Under the pieces are notes generated by a model. The model was not told where the DNA came from. It did no database searches and saw only the letters and a list, made by a program, of their open reading frames with translations. This document shows positions 44,601 through 57,269 of a DNA stretch of 64,000 nt, piece by piece. Origin of the DNA: Alopecurus myosuroides (taxonomy: Eukaryota > Streptophyta > Magnoliopsida > Poales > Poaceae); assembly GCA_028641055.1 (NCBI GenBank), contig CM054060.1, forward strand, positions 300,641,835 through 300,705,834. Direction: 5' to 3'. Both the position numbers and the translations under genes were made by a program. Each line of letters begins with the position of its first letter. The stretch's first letter is position 1.

Positions 44601-46605
44601 CCATCGAGCAGGGTCTTGTTGACGGCGACATTGTTGATGGTGAGGGTGCAGACCAAGGGTAGGGTTCCCACAGTCCTTGTGGACTTGGGGTGGTCACTGA
44701 TGTCGAAGGAGACCTTGTGGTCACCTAAGGAGCTTTGTCGCCGCTGTGCCTGGGTGGACAACGTTGATCTCACGCGAGATCTTCTTGAAGTGGCGGTTGG
44801 ATAGGGGAGCTTGTGCCCCGCCAAGGATGCAGGCCATGTAGCATATGGGCTCTTGGTAGCCCCCGCAGTGTTCGTCGCCCCGACCCTGGTTTCCCTCAGC
44901 GTGTGGCTGCGCGACAGCGTTCACATGAGGCGCGGGTGGGTTGGGACGCTGCAGCTATTGCGGAGGTGGCTGCTGTTGGGGCGGCTGGTAGCCGCCGCTG
45001 TTGTAGCCACCTGTGTTGTATCTGTCGTACCCGTTGTAGTGGTTCGGGTCGCGCTCCTCCCATTTTCCTCCAGCGCGGCCTCCACTTCGCCAGGGCTGCG
45101 CCAGCCTCCGCCTCGAGAGTAGCCCTCCTGGCTACCTCTCATGAGGCGGTCTCCTCGCATCCTTCCCAGCTGGAAATAGTCCGTTGTGGCGTGTGAGTAC
45201 ATCCTAGGAAACTCATAGAAGGGGCGGTTGTCCGCCACGGGTGCGGGTGTCGCTGCGGCCTTGCTTGCGTTCTGGCTCGGCAGCCAGAATGGCTGGAGCT
45301 TTCTATTTGGCCTCGCCGTCGTTGATTTGCACCTTGGTCTTAGTCTTGGAGGCCACCGACTTAGATTCATCGGCAGGTGCATTGTGTTTGAAGAGGCGTC
45401 CCTCCTCATCCTTCGTGCACATGTCGGCCATGTCCACGAGTTCGACGACAGAGGTGAGGTTGCCCTGATTCCAATCTCCTCGAGCATGCGCTCGTTGGTG
45501 ACCCCTTCCCTGAAGGCGGAGATGACGTTTGCATCGGCAATAAGGGCGATCTTGTTGCGTGTCTGGCTGAAACGCTGTAGGTACCGGTGAAGTGTTTCGC
45601 TCGGACGTTGGGGATGTCGCGTAGGTCGTTATAGGAGAGGGGTCGCTCGTAGGAACCCTTGAAGTTGGCGACAAAGATGAGGCACAATTCCTCGAACGAC
45701 CCAATGGATGCCTCTGGCTGGTTCATGAGCCAAATGAGGGCGGGGCCATGGGCAGCCAGTTTGTCATGCACTTGTCGTCCCCCTTTGCAGCTCCTACGCT
45801 AAGGCAGTAGAGTTGCAGGAAGTTGAGGGGAGGAGTAGTGCCATCGTAGCGAGATGGCAGCGTCGGGTTGAACTTCGGCGGCCATGAGACCGTGCGGAGT
45901 TGCTTGGTTAATGCGAGTGCGCCGCTAACATAGACCGTGGCGCGTGCGTCGCCATCGGCCGGTCGGTTGGCGCGGCAGGCCTTGGCGAGGTCGCGGACGG
46001 TGCGACGCTCGCGCTCGTGGCAGCGCTCGATCTGTACGCGTGCATTTAGGGGAGTGCGCAAGATCTGGCAGCTGTTGCTGCTCTTGTCAGGCACCTTAGT
46101 GGTGGGTGCCTTGTCAGCAAACTTGGTACGGGGATCGCCATGCACCGGCGAGGTTACACCGTGAGAAGGGGGCGGCGTGTCATGAGCTGACGCACTCCTA
46201 CGCTGGCCAGCGTCGCCTCCCCGTGTCTCCCACGGGAGGACGTTTTGGGACTGTGGCGAGCTCCTGGAGTCGGGCGAGCCATGCGGCGTGTCCTTCTGGT
46301 GCAAGCAGGTGTGTAAGAAGCTCCTAGACCAGCAGCAGGGCTGCGGCAGGAGTAAGCTGCTCCAGGCTTTCCTGCATTCCTAACGGCGGTGGGGGCGGTT
46401 GCCGAGATGCAGGCGCGTCTGGCTGCGGCGTGTGAGAGGAGGCTTCCTCCTCAGCGACGTGGTCTCCGTCCACGCCATGGTTGTGTCGTGACGCGTTGTT
46501 GTCATTGGCGTTGTCATTGTCGTTGCCTGTCGGCTCGACCTGCCCCCGGCGGCGAGCACGCTCGGACCGGGTGAGGCGCGGGCTATTATGGGCGGCAGGG
46601 GCCAT
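44601..46605 (-). pseudogene. TE4 gag and start of protease, multiply frameshifted
   Basis: Gag begins MAPAAHNSPRLTRSERARRRGQ (ATG 46605-46603) with an Asn/His/Pro-rich N-terminus. The gag core spans about 45900-45480 in shifting frames: SWPPKFNPTLPSRYDGTTPP, then MNQPEASIGSFEELCLIFVA and FKGSYERPLSYNDLRDI. A Gly/Tyr/Gln-rich tail (about 45120-44950) and the protease start (VCTLTINNVAVNKTLLDGG, about 44660-44605) follow, with the active site cut by TE5 at the DGG motif. At least three frameshifts are needed to read across. It is GC-rich compared with its neighbours. It looks like a Gypsy element, family not recognised. Confidence 0.68.
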
Positions 46606-46639
46606 GGTGGCGAGGAAACGGAGGAGTGCCTTAGCCCCC

Positions 46640-47516
46640 TACTTGTCACACCAAATGTCGAGAAGCTCGTCTATCTTGGACAGGATGGCTTCTTGAGGTT
46701 CGAACACTGGGGGCTAACACACTTCCTTCGGTTCCCGAGGAGGCTTCACGAGGGAAGCTTGAGCATGAAAACAATGGAGACACGGAGAGTTTACCCAGGT
46801 TTGGGCCACCAGTGTGGTGTAAAACCCTACTCCTTCTTTTCTGATGGATTGCGCTGCGGTGGTTACAGTACAAATGTGAGTTTGTGCTCGGAACAGACTA
46901 TTTGGCCTCTATGGTGATTTGAGCTCTATTTTTACGAGGGCCGGAGGGGCCCTTTTATACCAGTGTTTGGACCTCCTTCCCGCTCATTTTGCAGGAATGG
47001 ATTACCACAAGGAGCAAAAACAAGGAGCGTTCCGTACTCTGTGCCTCCTGCGTAGTTTTGGTCGTCGAGGATAGCTCCACCGTCCATGGCAGCACGGTGG
47101 GGGCGCCCGGTGACGTTGCCTCCGTCTTGTAGCGCGTCCTTGGTCTCCTTGCATCGAAGAGGTAATCTTGGTAATTCTCTTTGGCCAGGATAGTTGTCCC
47201 TCGGACTTTATACACCAGAATAGCAATTGCGGCCAAAGCAGATTTGCACCTTTGTGCGGTCTTCGTCAGCGCACAGAGATGCGGTCGTCAGCGGCACATG
47301 TCTTGTCCCCTACCAAGCGGGTGAGCTCCTTCGAGAGGAACAAGGTGGCGGGGTAGAGCTCCTCCCGAAGAGGAAGTTCGCTGAGCCCCGTCTCCGAGAG
47401 CTTGGGCTAATCCGGAGTGGAGACGTAGAACCTTCAGAGGAGTTGAGTTACTCAATTACCTTCGAGAGATACCTGCTGGGCCGGGCTGCAACAGATGGGC
47501 CGAGATACCTGATGGG
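46640..47516 (-). mobile_element. TE4 5' LTR, truncated by TE8
   Basis: In element orientation a TATA box GTATAAAAGG lies at 46960-46951, followed by a leader. A candidate primer site, TGGTGTGACAAGTAGGG, is near 46635-46651, about 35 bases before the gag ATG. The exact LTR end next to it is uncertain by a few tens of bases. The upstream part continues to 47516, where TE8 begins; the LTR start is not in the window. Confidence 0.55.
46951..46960 (-). promoter_or_regulatory. TATA box of the TE4 LTR
   Basis: The minus strand reads GTATAAAAGG, followed by a GC-rich start region and a ~300-base leader to the gag ATG, as expected for an LTR promoter. Confidence 0.6.
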
Positions 47517-49096
47517 TGCGTAGTTGTGCACTCGTTGGTAAACCCCAAGAGAAAGGTTGTGAAGAGTGCAGCGGCAAGTTTTCCCTCAGAAAGAAAGCAA
47601 GGTTGAATCGACTAGTAGGAGAAATAAGCAACGTCTGAAGGTTGATGCAGCTGATGTTGGCAGGGCGCACTACCCGTTTAGCAGCAACGTGGAACCTACA
47701 CTACACAATCAATTCACTTCACCCCAAGGAAGCAGTGAGGTTGTCAATCTCACCGGTTTTGCTGAAAACAAAGAGGTTAAACGTTTGGTGTGGAAAACAG
47801 TAGGAAAAACTATATTAAAACATTAGTAGCAGTGTGAAAACAGTGATTGCAGTGGTTGCATTATCAGTATGAGAAAAATGGACCGGGGTACACAGTTCAC
47901 TAGTGGTGTCTCTCCATAGAACATAAATAACATGTGTGGTGAACAAATTACAACTAGGAAATTGATAGATATTAAAACATGCATGACATGATGATTATTA
48001 TGTGATTCATGCGGGCATTACAACAAGACTCATAGACCGTTATCCAACTGCATCTATGACTAGTAATCCACCCTAAGAATGTCATCCGAGCAACCTTGGG
48101 TATTAAGTTGCAAGCAACAGATAATCGCATTAAGAAAAGTACGTAATGTAAAAAAAGTAAACATCGTTGTTTTCTCCCTAATGGCAACAACACATCCCCA
48201 TTTGTCACGCTTCTGTCACTCAAGCAAAAATGCAAGGGAGGCATGAACCCACTATCGAGCATAAATACTCCCTCTTGCAGTCACTAGCATCTACTTGGCC
48301 CGACCATATACTAACAACGGAGAACATGCAAGATCATAAATAACATACACATGAAGAGAACATGATATATTGATAATGAAGAAACATAGCATTCAATATT
48401 CATCGGATCCCAGCAAACAGAACATGTATCATTACAATATGATGATCTTGATCATGTAGGGAAGCTCACAAGATCTAAACATGAGGCATAAAGAGGAGAG
48501 AACAACCATCTAGCTACTGCTATGGACCCGTAGTCCAAGAATGAAATACTCACGCATCATTCCGGAGGTGGCCATGGTGGTATGGAGCCCTATGGTGATG
48601 ATTTCCCCTCCCGACAGGGTGCCAGGGAGAGCTCGAGAACCCTCTTGAACTAGGGTTCACGATGACGGCAGCCTCGGGTGTTTTTTGTAAGAAAAGCTTC
48701 TGTATTTAGGGTTAACCTCCCGAGGGGTATAAATATGTGAAAGGGCAATGTCGCTGGGCGGCCAAGGGACCCACACCACCCCTGGGCGCGACCAAGGGGG
48801 CACCGCCCTATGGTGTGGGGCCCTTTTGGCACCCATCCGAGTCTGCTCCGGACTCTGTGTGGACGACAAATTTCTAAGACTGCTGGTTTTTGAATCTTCC
48901 AATTTCGAGTATATTTCGAGAACAACTTTTCTGAAACTAAAAACAACAGAAAACAGGAACTGGCTCTGTGGCATCTTGTCAATAGGTTAGTCCCATAAAA
49001 TCAATAAAATGACATAAAATGTATATCAAACATGTAGCATATAGCATGAAAACAACATGGAACATGAAAAAATATGGATATGTTTATGACGTATCA
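47517..49096 (-). mobile_element. TE8 3' LTR (Athila type)
   Basis: In element orientation it starts TGATACGTCATAAACATATCC (49096), directly after the purine tract AAGCTTGGGGATGT (complement of 49097-49110), and ends ...CAACTACGCA (47517). The start TGATACGTC and the tract are typical of cereal Athila elements such as WHAM-like ones (by recollection). It is inserted into the TE4 LTR. Confidence 0.75.
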
Positions 49097-50975
49097 ACAT
49101 CCCCAAGCTTAGTTCCTACTCGTCCTCGAGTAGGTAAACGACAAAACAAATAATTTCTGAGGTGACATGCTACCAACATAAACTTGATCATCAAAATTGT
49201 AAAAGCATATGTAAGTTGAGATCATAGTACTTTAAACACAAGCATGGTAGATATAATTCTAACAATGAAAATAGCAATCACTTTGGATCATGAAAAGTAA
49301 CACAAATAGAAGACCATGAATAAAAATGCATTTGAAAGTTATACGTTTGTTTCGAACATCAAGAAAACATAGCAAAGTGACATTTCGCTTGCCCTTAAGA
49401 GTGGGGCAAAACATAAATGCCAGGACACGTTCAAAGTTTAAGAGGGTTACTAGAAAAATTTGAGAGCAAGAAATAACATGGCATGAATCAATCAATAATA
49501 TTTTTTTTGGGACAAATTCACATTTAAATCAGAATGACAACTATGCTCTCTCAACTGTGCATAAAGTTAGAAGATGGAGACTCAACATAAAAGTAAAAGA
49601 AAGGACCTTCGCAGAGGGAAGAAGGGATCAGTCATGTCCTAGAGATTTTTATTTTGTTAAACAGAGGTATTGAAAACATTTTTGAGAGAGGTGTGTATGC
49701 TTATGTCAACAAATGGTAAACAAAACATACATTATGTCACAAGCGAACAAGACTTCACAAGAGTGGATCCCATAGAAAGACGCAACTGGGTAGAAGGTCA
49801 TCCTTCTTTCTCTTTTGTTTACATAATTATGCTTTGAATGATAAATCAGGGGCAAAAATAGTGAAGAATATTTGTTGTAATTAAGTTTGGGGCTGGGCAC
49901 CCCGCTGCCAACTTTTCTAGCAATTGGATAAGAGGATAAATCCACTAGTACATTGTGTGAAGTCCAATCAACAAGTGAGATAAATATTCTCTATTCACGT
50001 CCTCATGAGCTAAAACAGGGGCACAAAACATGAGTAATTTTGAAAGTTTTAAAGGTAACACATGAGAAATTTACTTTGAAGTGACGGTTAAATATCACAT
50101 GTAGGTAGGTATGGTGGACACATTTGGCATACTTTGGTTTTGGGAAGTTGGATGCATGAGTAGAGCTCATACTCAGTACATGTGGAGGCTAACAAAGACT
50201 GGGAGCGACAAATCAAGAGAGCATAATGGCCATAATCATGCATAGCGACAAAAACATTATTTATCAAAGCATAAACGGTATTACAATTCAAACTAAATGA
50301 TCATAGAGGCTATAAGTGACTAGTTTGTAGTCATAAACATGGTGTAAGCATGCGCCAAGTCAACCAAATAAAGCATTAAAAGAAGAACACTACAAAATTA
50401 TGCTTCAATGTGATAAAACAACTCATGATTTTTTTCAATGGCACATTAAGCACTCTCAAATATTTGAGACAAATCATGCTACAATAACAAATACTAAGCA
50501 TAGAATTATAATAACATCTAGCATGACATGAAAAAGTCTAGCCACAGTATATACAAGCTTCGTTATGCACCGTTATAAATTCCACCACATGTAGCATTTT
50601 CTTTTTCCAACAAGCACTATACAATATTTTTAACACAAACTCTCCAAATAATACAACAATTAAGCAAGAGAGTACTAACATAACTCTATTAAAACTAACA
50701 GCTCAGAAGAAGAGATGCATGAAAAATAGGAGCTAAAAGGATAGCAGCTAGAAGGAAAACTAAGAATACGAGCATAACGAGTATTCATATGAAAAAAGCC
50801 GAGCGTGTCTCTCTCTCTCAAACAAGAATGCTAGGTTCCAATGATATTTATTTCAGCAAGGAAAACAAAACGAAAAATAAAAAAAACCCTCCAAGTAAAT
50901 TTCATATGATGTGACCGAATAAAAATATAGTTTCACTACAAGTGACCTAATAATTTGTTGATGAAGAAGGTGATG
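49097..50975 (-). other. TE8 internal 3' region, non-coding
   Basis: About 1.9 kb of A-rich sequence. It begins with the purine tract and the TACTCGTCCTCGAGTAGG motif shared with TE5. No frame above ~80 codons and no recognisable protein. It is cut at 50975 by TE9; the rest of TE8 lies beyond the window. Confidence 0.6.
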
Positions 50976-51582
50976 TGTTGGGGAATAAGTAAGGGGAAGC
51001 CTTACTTTCCACCCACATGACCAGATTATCCTCTAGCCGGCTCGGTTTATATCAGGAGAAGTTGGCCAAGATACCAGCCAGCAGAAGAAGATCCGGGTTA
51101 CCTTACATATATCTCGGAGAAAGATGGAAGAGCCGACCTACATCCGGGTTAGAAGGCCCGGAGGCCCAAGACTTATGAAGCGGACCAAGGCCGGATGGGA
51201 TCATTCTGGCCTTGAGGTAAACCGGACGGTACGTCCATGAACCAGACTAACTAGGACTCCGACAGTGGGGACAAGCCGGATCCTTTTGTAACCCGGAGCA
51301 CTCGTCCACTATATAAGGCGAGGTCCTGGCATAGACAGATAAGTTCTAAGTTGATAGCAAGGTAGCTCGAGACAACGAGAGCCGGAATCACCCTTTGTAA
51401 TCGAGACCTTGTTTTGCCATAGTAAGAAAGCAGGAGTAGGTTTTACCCTCAATAGAGGGGTCGAACCTGGGTAAACTCGCATCTCTCTTTTCCGCCTTAA
51501 CCCTTTCGAAGCTTCGCTCAGTGGCAATGGCCCAACAATCTAGTTCCCAGATGAGGACACTTTCCATTAAAACACCATGACA
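50976..51582 (+). mobile_element. TE9 5' LTR (Tat-type Gypsy)
   Basis: It starts TGTTGGGGAATAAGTAAGG and ends ...ACACCATGACA, followed two bases later by a primer site. TATATAAG at 51310-51317 is the LTR TATA box. It is 607 bp. The target duplication would be TGATG (50971-50975); the other end is outside the window. Confidence 0.82.
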
Positions 51583-51584
51583 GT

Positions 51585-51601
51585 TGGTGCCTACCGTGGG
51601 G
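51585..51601 (+). other. TE9 primer-binding site
   Basis: TGGTGCCTACCGTGGGG lies two bases after the LTR and differs from the TE6 primer site at two positions, both C-to-T. Confidence 0.7.
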
Positions 51602-53920
51602 CCGGCTCGCGGAGGCGTCTTCTTTTCGGAAGAAGCCTTACCAGGAACCGAGAAGCTCGCAATAGGTCGGCTCAGGAGGAGTCAGCGAGGAAACTACTAC
51701 AACCACAACACGTGGGGTTCAGAGTTCTCTTTCGTGGAATCAGTGTTTCGCGTTCCCTTTGGTGGGATCCACGTTTTCGTCGGTTTTGTAGGAGGAACAA
51801 GCTCGGATTCGGAGCAGGAGTCAGATTCAGTTTCTGGAGGAGCAACGATCATATGCTCTGATGGCAAATCCTCGATTGGGAACAATGATGACCGCGATGA
51901 GACGGGTTCTATCCATCAACTTTTTGAAGATCGGCTGGGTGGAAACCTCGTACCAGACTTGCAAAGCCTGACGGAAATGGTTCATCACACGACTGTCTAT
52001 ATGGATGGACCAGCACGGCCTGCGGAACCCATGTATGATGCCAATGGGAATCTAATTACAAATACAGTTTCAACTTCAAACCCGGTCCTTCTAGACCCGG
52101 GAATTTCAGGTTCCATGCTCGTCAGGCTATTAACAGCACCCCCAACAGGACCTAGACCAGCGAGTTCTAGGCATGCAGAGCTAGTAATTGATTTAACAGA
52201 ACCTGCACCGTATAACCCGAGGCCTGAGCTGATAGCAACAATGGAATCGCTGAACGAGATCTTAGCCATGCCGATTCCACCTAAGAACTTGGCACGGCAC
52301 AACGCGGAGATAGAGAGACTACGACATGAATTGACTCGTGCCCGTAAGGAGATCGAAACAGAGGCAACATCTATAAATAAAGCTCAGACCTCCGTCTTGG
52401 GGGAAGCGTCACATTTGGAAAAGGAAGAGATTCACCTCAATTTCAGACAAAGGGAACTAGCCTCGATTTAGAGCAGGCCTCATCACGCTGGATTGAATAA
52501 TGAATTTGGTGTTGGTTTGGGACCAACCAACCTTCAGAATTTATTCTCACCTCCAGCCGGGATACCAGATGTGCCAAACCAGGCTGGTCCAGTTCACCCA
52601 ACGAATCCGCCAGGTTTTCCCGCTCCAGCTCAGCTAGTACGTTTCCAACCGCCCATCCAGCTGCACGGTAACCCAAACCCTTCTCTGATCTATCAGTAGC
52701 CCCTGCCAGAAAGGTTTCATACGCCACAGGGTCATTTCAATAACCCGATTGATAATATTTGGGCAGCCAAAAATACTCTGGCTCGAATCCCAGTCGACCC
52801 AAATGACCCATAGAGATTGAAGCCACAAGAGAAATCGAGATGTTGCAAACATCGGTGGTCGAGCAGACGATTTATATTAACCCGAAGAAGATACATTCAA
52901 CTCCATATAACAGTAGGAACTCATTGCCAAGGTGTCACCATGGAAACTCACCTGTGCCGGCCGGCTCCAGCAACGCAAACCGGCAACAGCACGACCCACT
53001 CAGGCAAGCTATATCGCACGCACCTAGATTTATAAATACGGGACATAGAGTCGTAGAACCAGAAAACAGAAATCCGGGTCATGTTCAGAACTCGGTCCAG
53101 AATCCAGTCTCGAACCCAGCACCAACCGGGTCACACAGGATTGCAATTTAGTGTCTAGGACCTGCAATTAGGAACGAAAGAATACCAGCTGACTTCAAAG
53201 GACCCCGAAGGGTTGTGAACTAGACCCCGGACATAGAACTTGCGGATTTGATAGAAGGTTACGAGATGGCAATGGAGATACTAGAAGTAAGCGATGCGGT
53301 GTGCGCACGATACCTAAGTGTGATGTTAGAGGGACCCGCAAAATCATGGTTAAAAAACTTGCCTGCAAATTCAATCAATAGCTGGCAAGAGTTAAAAGAC
53401 CAGTTCATCAAGAAGTTTCAAGGAACATGTAAGCGTCCAACGACTATTACCGACTTGAAAATTGTGTTAAGAAGGAAGGGAAGTACGCTCAACATTGATC
53501 ACGGCGTGTTGTAGAAATCATTCATTCATCTGTCCGACTCAGAGCCCAGCAGGGGGTCATAGCCCTAGAGAGAAATTGCAGGTTTGACCCGTTGAAATAT
53601 AAGATGGGACATATAAAGTGGTACGTAAGAGATACGAGCGAGCTGATGGATGCTATGACCAAGTATGCCGAGTCTGGAAAAACAAAGGATGCTGACTCAG
53701 ATGATGAGAAGTCTGCGAAAGGGAAGAAAATTGGGACCAAGGGTACCCAGAACCCAAATCAGGGTAATGGAAGTTCCCAGAGCCAGAATAATAACAAGTG
53801 CAAGAATGGGGAAGGCACCTCAAATTTGGTGGCAAATACAAATACAGGTTATAGGAACCAACGTCAGGGAAACAACTTCAGATGAAATCAATTTTTTTGA
53901 CCAAACAGTTTTGCGCAGGC
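51602..53920 (+). pseudogene. TE9 gag, heavily degraded
   Basis: The order is as in TE6: an acidic N-terminal part, a Glu/Arg helix segment (about 52290-52465), a Pro-rich linker, and the gag core at 53248-53470 (GPAKSWLKNLPANSINSWQE, then FQGTCKRPTTITDL). The frame is open from 51602 to 52469, then broken by stops near 52469, 52697, 52812 and 53150 and by several frameshifts. Many stops are in TAG/TGA contexts where TE6 has a sense codon. It can no longer make Gag. Confidence 0.72.
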
Positions 53921-55154
53921 ACATCATGCCTTAAAGGGACCTTGTCCTGGTCACAACAAAAATGGCAAGGCAGCAAATCACTCTTGGGAAAATTGTTTCA
54001 TAATGCATGGTTTTAGACCTAGTGGAAACAATAACTATGGACCAGGAAACAGTGGAGGTGGTAACCCAGGTAACATGGGAGGAGGTCACCCAGGAACCGG
54101 CAATACCGGACCTGGAAACAATACTGGTCATCACAATCAGGGTAACCATGGAAATAACCTGGCTGGTAGTCATCAAGGAGGAAATTCTGGTTTTCAAGCC
54201 AATCCAAAGCAATTAAGCTTTTGTCAGTATCATGTATTCACCACTAGTTCATGCAGGAGAGAAAGAAATGTACAAAAGCACGCAGTCAATGCAGTAGCTC
54301 CCGCAGATCATCCTCCACGTGTTGATAACCCTAGAAGTGTAGCTTTGGTCGTGGCTCCGCAAGTTGGAGGATACAAACTAGACAAGGTGTTGATGGATGG
54401 AGGAAGCAGCATAAATATACTTTACTATGAGACCTTCAAAAGGATGAACCCGCAAGAAAAACAGCTTCAGCCATCATCAACCATATTTCATGGAATCGTG
54501 TGTGATAAGTCCGCACAGCCTATTGGAAGAATATATGTTGAAGTTGCTTTAAGAGTTTTTGAGAATTACAAGACTGAGATGTTGGCTTTCGAAGTTGTCA
54601 AGTTCAAAAGTCCGTATCATGCCCTATTTGGGAGGCCGGCTTATGCGAAGTTCATGACAAGACCCTGTTACGTCTATCTTAAATTGAAAATTCCAAGTCC
54701 TCATGGAAATATTACTGTCAGCGGGGATAGAGACATAGCGTTGGAATTTGAGGAAGGTGATGCAACTTATGCAGAATCAACTTGCGCGGATGAGGAGCTG
54801 AAGTTGTATAAACTGCAAGTCGACCCAGAGGACATGACCTTGCTCAAGAAAGCATCAGCTGAGTTCAAATTGAAATTTAAGTCCGCTCAAGATACCAAAT
54901 TGGTGGATTTTACCGCCGGGGACTCATCTAAACAGTTTAGCTTGGGGGCTCACATGACAGATAAATAGGAAAGCGCGCTCATCAAGTTCCTCCGTGAGAA
55001 TTGGGACATCTTTGCATGGAAACCTTCTGACATGCCAGGTGTTCCAAGGGAACTTGCTGAGCACTGTTTAAATGTAGACCCTAACCTGAAACCGATTCGA
55101 CAGTTTCTCCGTCGTTTCAATGACGAGAGAAGAAAAGCAATTGGAGACGAAATA
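53921..55154 (+). pseudogene. TE9 gag tail, protease and start of RT
   Basis: A Gly/Asn-rich tail (54003-54200) leads to protease with ALVVAPQVGGYKLDKVLMDG and the active site DGGSS (about 54395), then SPYHALFGRPAYAKFMTRP (about 54612-54668). A TAG at 54966 ends this frame. The RT N-terminal stretch (DIFAWKPSDMPGVPRELAEH, about 55004-55063) follows in the same frame. RT is cut after about 60 residues by TE10 at 55155, so no catalytic RT motif is visible. Confidence 0.78.
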
Positions 55155-57269
55155 TGTCGCACCCGGACTTCTAGAGGATACTCGCCGTTCCGTTGAACAG
55201 TAGTAGATTGGATTACGGGGCTTACCGGCACCCGCGTCCTCTTACGAGTAGGCCAACACACGTATGTGTGACAACCAACCCCTATCTGTTCAGCGTCGAC
55301 GTAAACTATCCCATAGAAATCAGGATACTTCCGTTGACGTACTTCAAAACATACACACATTGTACGTCAACGGCGTTTGAACAAGTGATATCACAACAGA
55401 TCTCTACGACACAAAAGATGGAAATAAGTTGCAAATAGCTCTCACTAGAGCAGAGATAGCAAATACAATCATCCAGAGGTCACATGTCCCAACAATTCAT
55501 CATTACATCACAGCGGAAGCATTCAACATGTCTGAGTACAGACAAGAACCAAATAGGCCTAAGAGGCCGGAAACGAAAAGACGGAGCCCATCCACGAAGT
55601 CTCGGATCCTGCCCGGGTCCGCTATCTACTCGTCAGCAGTCTCGTCATACTCCACGTAGTAGCCACCATGTAGATCCTCGGAAACGTAGGTCTGCGGAAA
55701 CCACAGCCCCAAAGGGGTCAGTACATAAACGTACTGGCAAGCAAGACTCACAGTTCACCAAAGTGTAACCCGTCAACACCAAGCACAGATGCCTTGGTTC
55801 AACGGAAGAGAGGGGATATAAAAGATGCTGCAACTGGCTGCACTAACCAACTACAGAGATTCTACCACTTCCGGCTAACAGAAAGGAGATAAGATCGAGG
55901 ATTGTAACCAACTGAAAGATAACTTCAAACAAACCCATCCTGGATCTCGCCCCTTATCCAAAGAAGCAATCCGAGCATAACCCACACAGTTGTATTAAAG
56001 GTGAATCAAGTTATTGTGTCATCAACCTATTACTAGTCAAGTTATTAATCATTGAGTGTAACATGTTTGATCATTATGTTTAAGTTGTCCTGAGTACTTG
56101 TTAGCCAGTACTTTCACCAAGCAATCCATAACCGCGGAAAACACGGCTTCTCGAGAAGATTATCCCTGCAGGGTTGCACCAATTTGGCCGTACACGCAAG
56201 AATAACCCGCCAGATGGAAATGCACTTCCACCAAGCGGGGCACTCTACACAACTCGACTCTTCTTCGCATCAAGCCCAAAGAACCTTGGGCGCACGGCTA
56301 ATCAAGCCCCGAAGAAAAGGGACCCTCATAGCACTCTAAGACCGTGTCCCCCTATATGCCGACTACAAAAGTTCCACCCTGGCCTGGGCTCGCAAAAACA
56401 TGCATGCGGCAAATGGAAAACACGAATTAAATGAGGCGATTTGGACGAGATGCGAATCGAATCAAATTGAGGGGGCGCCCATACTCGCTTCCCACATGCG
56501 GTTAGTGCGCTCATCATGGATCAGTAGACAAGACCCTTTTCCTATTAGGGTCGACACTAGCAGGCCTCAAAACCACACAGGGCCTCCTGCCGGTGCCTTA
56601 TCATCAGATTATTATTAATAACAACATTAGCATGATTGATTGATTAAACATCGAGCCCCCCGAACATAAAAGAGTAGTAACAGAAAGTAACGGGTAACAG
56701 ACTCGAGCAAAACAACCTAAGCATGCTAGTAAGACACTGGCTCAACCAAGGGGTGATAGGAGTGGAGGTGAGGCAATATCGGGGTTAAGGGATTCATTTG
56801 ATAGGTTCGTAACAGAAACAACTACCACTAAGGCTAGCAGAAATAGACAACGGAAAGTATCGGTAACCAGGGTTGAAAGGAACATAATGGTTCATGTGAG
56901 TGATAACTTGCCTGCAAAACCCAGTAGCCTGGTACTGAGCTAACTCCTTAGAAGGGGTGTCGTAAGTATCGTCGGTCTCAACGTCGTCGTGTATCCGAGA
57001 AGAAGCAAACAAGCAATGCAGAAAGATAAACAATCATTATCATGGCATAGTGCACAATCAAATATGATGCATGACAAGTTAAGGGTTGCTTCAAAATAAA
57101 CTAGCTAACATGGTAACACAATTTAAATGGATCAATATGCAATTGGATTGCATATGGCAAGAGTCCATGAAATAAGTGGAAACAAATGATCTACAATTTA
57201 ATTATCATGTGAAAGTTGTTAGCATGATGCATGCATGATGATAACAACAAAATAACAGCAAATAACAAT

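Noticed and set aside
44562..46327. Plus-strand ORFs across the TE4 gag region
   Set aside because: They are shadows of the minus-strand gag and protease, which have clear motif similarity.
55193..55438. 81-codon ORF repeated at 61278-61523
   Set aside because: It is at equal positions in the two TE10 LTRs and has no domain.
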